Origin: Anaerobacillus sp.
GTDB lineage: Bacteria; Bacillota; Bacilli; Bacillales; Anaerobacillaceae
Reading direction: 5' to 3'
Length of the DNA: 6,227 bases
NCBI GenBank assembly: GCA_007118195.1
Contig: SKSA01000060.1
Span: forward strand, 1 to 6,227
Shown: piece by piece, positions 5,783 to 6,227 of the stretch
Layout of the letters: every line of letters begins with the position of its first letter
Position numbering within the stretch: the stretch's first letter is position 1
Program-made: the position numbers and the translations under genes
Notes under the pieces: generated by a model
Databases searched by the model: none
Told to the model about the DNA's origin: nothing
What the model saw: only the letters and a program-made list of their open reading frames with translations

Positions 5783-5810
5783 AAAAAAGCCATTTCACAA
5801 AGAAACAGCT
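5783..5810 (-). terminator. Minus-strand terminator overlapping the stop of the small interrupted frame
   Basis: On the minus strand AGCTGTTTC (5810-5802) pairs with GAAATGGCT (5796-5788), nine pairs including two G-U, around the loop TTTGT, followed by six Us (5788-5783). The stem includes the TGA stop at 5795-5797, a tight arrangement that argues for a genuine transcript end. Confidence 0.75.
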
Positions 5811-6028
5811 AAATTTGTTATTAAATTTAATGTCTTAATAGATTTGCTAAGACTAGGAAGAAAAATTAAGACAATAGCACTTTGTAAAAATGTTAGAATA
5901 ATATCTTTTTTCCAACTGTTACTTTTAGGATAACGATTCGTAATTCTCTGAAATACGAGAAATACCCCCCACCAAAATAATAAAGTATAGATGGCTTAAC
6001 TGAAGCTACCGTACAATTCGTTATACAA
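5795..6028 (-). pseudogene. Small two-helix membrane protein gene interrupted by an in-frame TAA
   Basis: I do not recognise the family. The minus strand has a GGGAGGGG ribosome binding site (6037-6044), then 8 nt, then TTG (6026-6028). The frame reads ten codons (MYNELYGSFS), a TAA at 5996-5998, and then 66 uninterrupted codons to a TGA at 5795-5797. The long part has two membrane helices, one around IYTLLFWWGVFLVF and one around IILTFLQSAIVLIFLP, joined by a basic loop (QRITNRYPKSNSWKKD). It contains no ATG, GTG or TTG before its last codon, so it cannot start by itself. Promoter-like boxes upstream and a terminator over the stop show a complete small transcription unit, probably inactivated recently by one nonsense change. 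A different start, or read-through, cannot be excluded. Confidence 0.5.
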
Positions 6029-6061
6029 TCTACCTTCCCCTCCCTTATATTTGCATTTTTT

Positions 6062-6089
6062 TATATACCATAAAAAGTAAATTTATTAA
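6062..6089 (-). promoter_or_regulatory. Candidate promoter of the small interrupted gene
   Basis: On the minus strand TTAATA (6089-6084) and an extended -10, TGG-TATATA (6070-6062), are spaced by 16 nt counting the TGG. Transcription would start near 6055, about 11 nt before the GGGAGGGG ribosome binding site. The boxes are imperfect; position supports the call. Confidence 0.35.
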
Positions 6090-6111
6090 TCCTTTAGATT
6101 AGAAGGAACAA

Positions 6112-6156
6112 AAAGAAATAGCCCCCTTCCATCTAAGTAAGGCGAGCTATTTTTTC
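6112..6156. terminator. Terminator for the minus-strand gene at the right edge
   Basis: AAATAGC (6116-6122) pairs with GCTATTT (6146-6152). A second stem CCTT/AAGG (6125-6128, 6139-6142) lies inside. The minus-strand tail reads TTTCTTTTT; the + strand also has a T-run at 6150-6155. It lies 24 bp beyond the stop codon of the edge gene. Confidence 0.7.
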
Positions 6157-6179
6157 AGCAATATCATTCGACGAATATT

Positions 6180-6227
6180 CTAAAACAACAACAAACCTGC
6201 CCCTATTATAAACCCGGCAACGAAAAG
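6180..6227 (-). CDS. C-terminal end of an unidentified membrane protein (cut by the window edge)
   Basis: Reading in from the right edge on the minus strand, the frame gives LFVAGFIIGAGLLLF and then TAG (6180-6182). This is the hydrophobic, Gly-rich end of a membrane helix, with a terminator 24 bp downstream. Another frame stays open further (to about 6135) but runs into the terminator and is less protein-like. Only 15 residues are visible, so no family can be named. Confidence 0.5.
   Translation of the reverse strand, partial: LFVAGFIIGAGLLLF

Noticed and set aside
5751..5933. A + strand reading frame of 60 codons beginning at TTG
   Set aside because: Antisense to the more protein-like minus-strand two-helix frame that has a ribosome binding site and terminator.
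1..6227. tRNA, rRNA, CRISPR arrays, classic riboswitches
   Set aside because: No cloverleaf, repeat-spacer pattern or recognisable aptamer core was seen on either strand.

Overview
The window is AT-rich Gram-positive DNA, most likely from a Bacillaceae member. This rests on the strong GGAGG-type ribosome binding sites, many Rho-independent terminators, and proteins of the YebE (UPF0316), YjiH and Firmicute CueP types. The species cannot be fixed from the sequence. If the first finding is right, the host must decode UGA as selenocysteine. A selenium-using bacillus such as Anaerobacillus would fit, but that is inference.

Layout. (1) Bases 1-263 are the 3' part of a CueP-family copper-binding protein on the + strand. 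Its first conserved metal-binding Cys codon is replaced by in-frame TGA at 9-11. A hairpin immediately after it matches the E. coli fdhF SECIS in spacing and in key loop bases. (2) A bidirectional terminator separates it from a convergent minus-strand gene (334-1161) for an unrecognised secreted, membrane-anchored protein. (3) A gene-poor 378-bp stretch leads to a + strand gene (1540-2259) for an unrecognised protein with two membrane segments and a long charged tail. (4) Bases 2260-2606 hold copy 1 of a 47-bp dispersed repeat, a terminator and a 116-bp nested inverted-repeat element. (5) A complete YjiH-type membrane protein occupies 2607-3989 on the minus strand. (6) Bases 3990-5095 are decayed: a frameshifted 3' remnant of a PaaI-type thioesterase, two minus-strand terminators, tiny minus-strand reading frames with strong ribosome binding sites, and copy 2 of the 47-bp repeat. 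(7) A complete yebE-like gene (5096-5683) has its own terminator. (8) A short minus-strand unit (about 5783-6089) has promoter-like boxes, a ribosome binding site, a 77-codon frame interrupted by TAA, and a terminator over its stop codon. (9) The right edge cuts into the last codons of a minus-strand membrane protein.

The genes do not form one operon or pathway. Nearly every unit is single-gene and ends in its own terminator. The item most worth attention is the probable selenocysteine-containing CueP, which standard gene calling would shorten to a 71-residue fragment starting at a GTG with no ribosome binding site.
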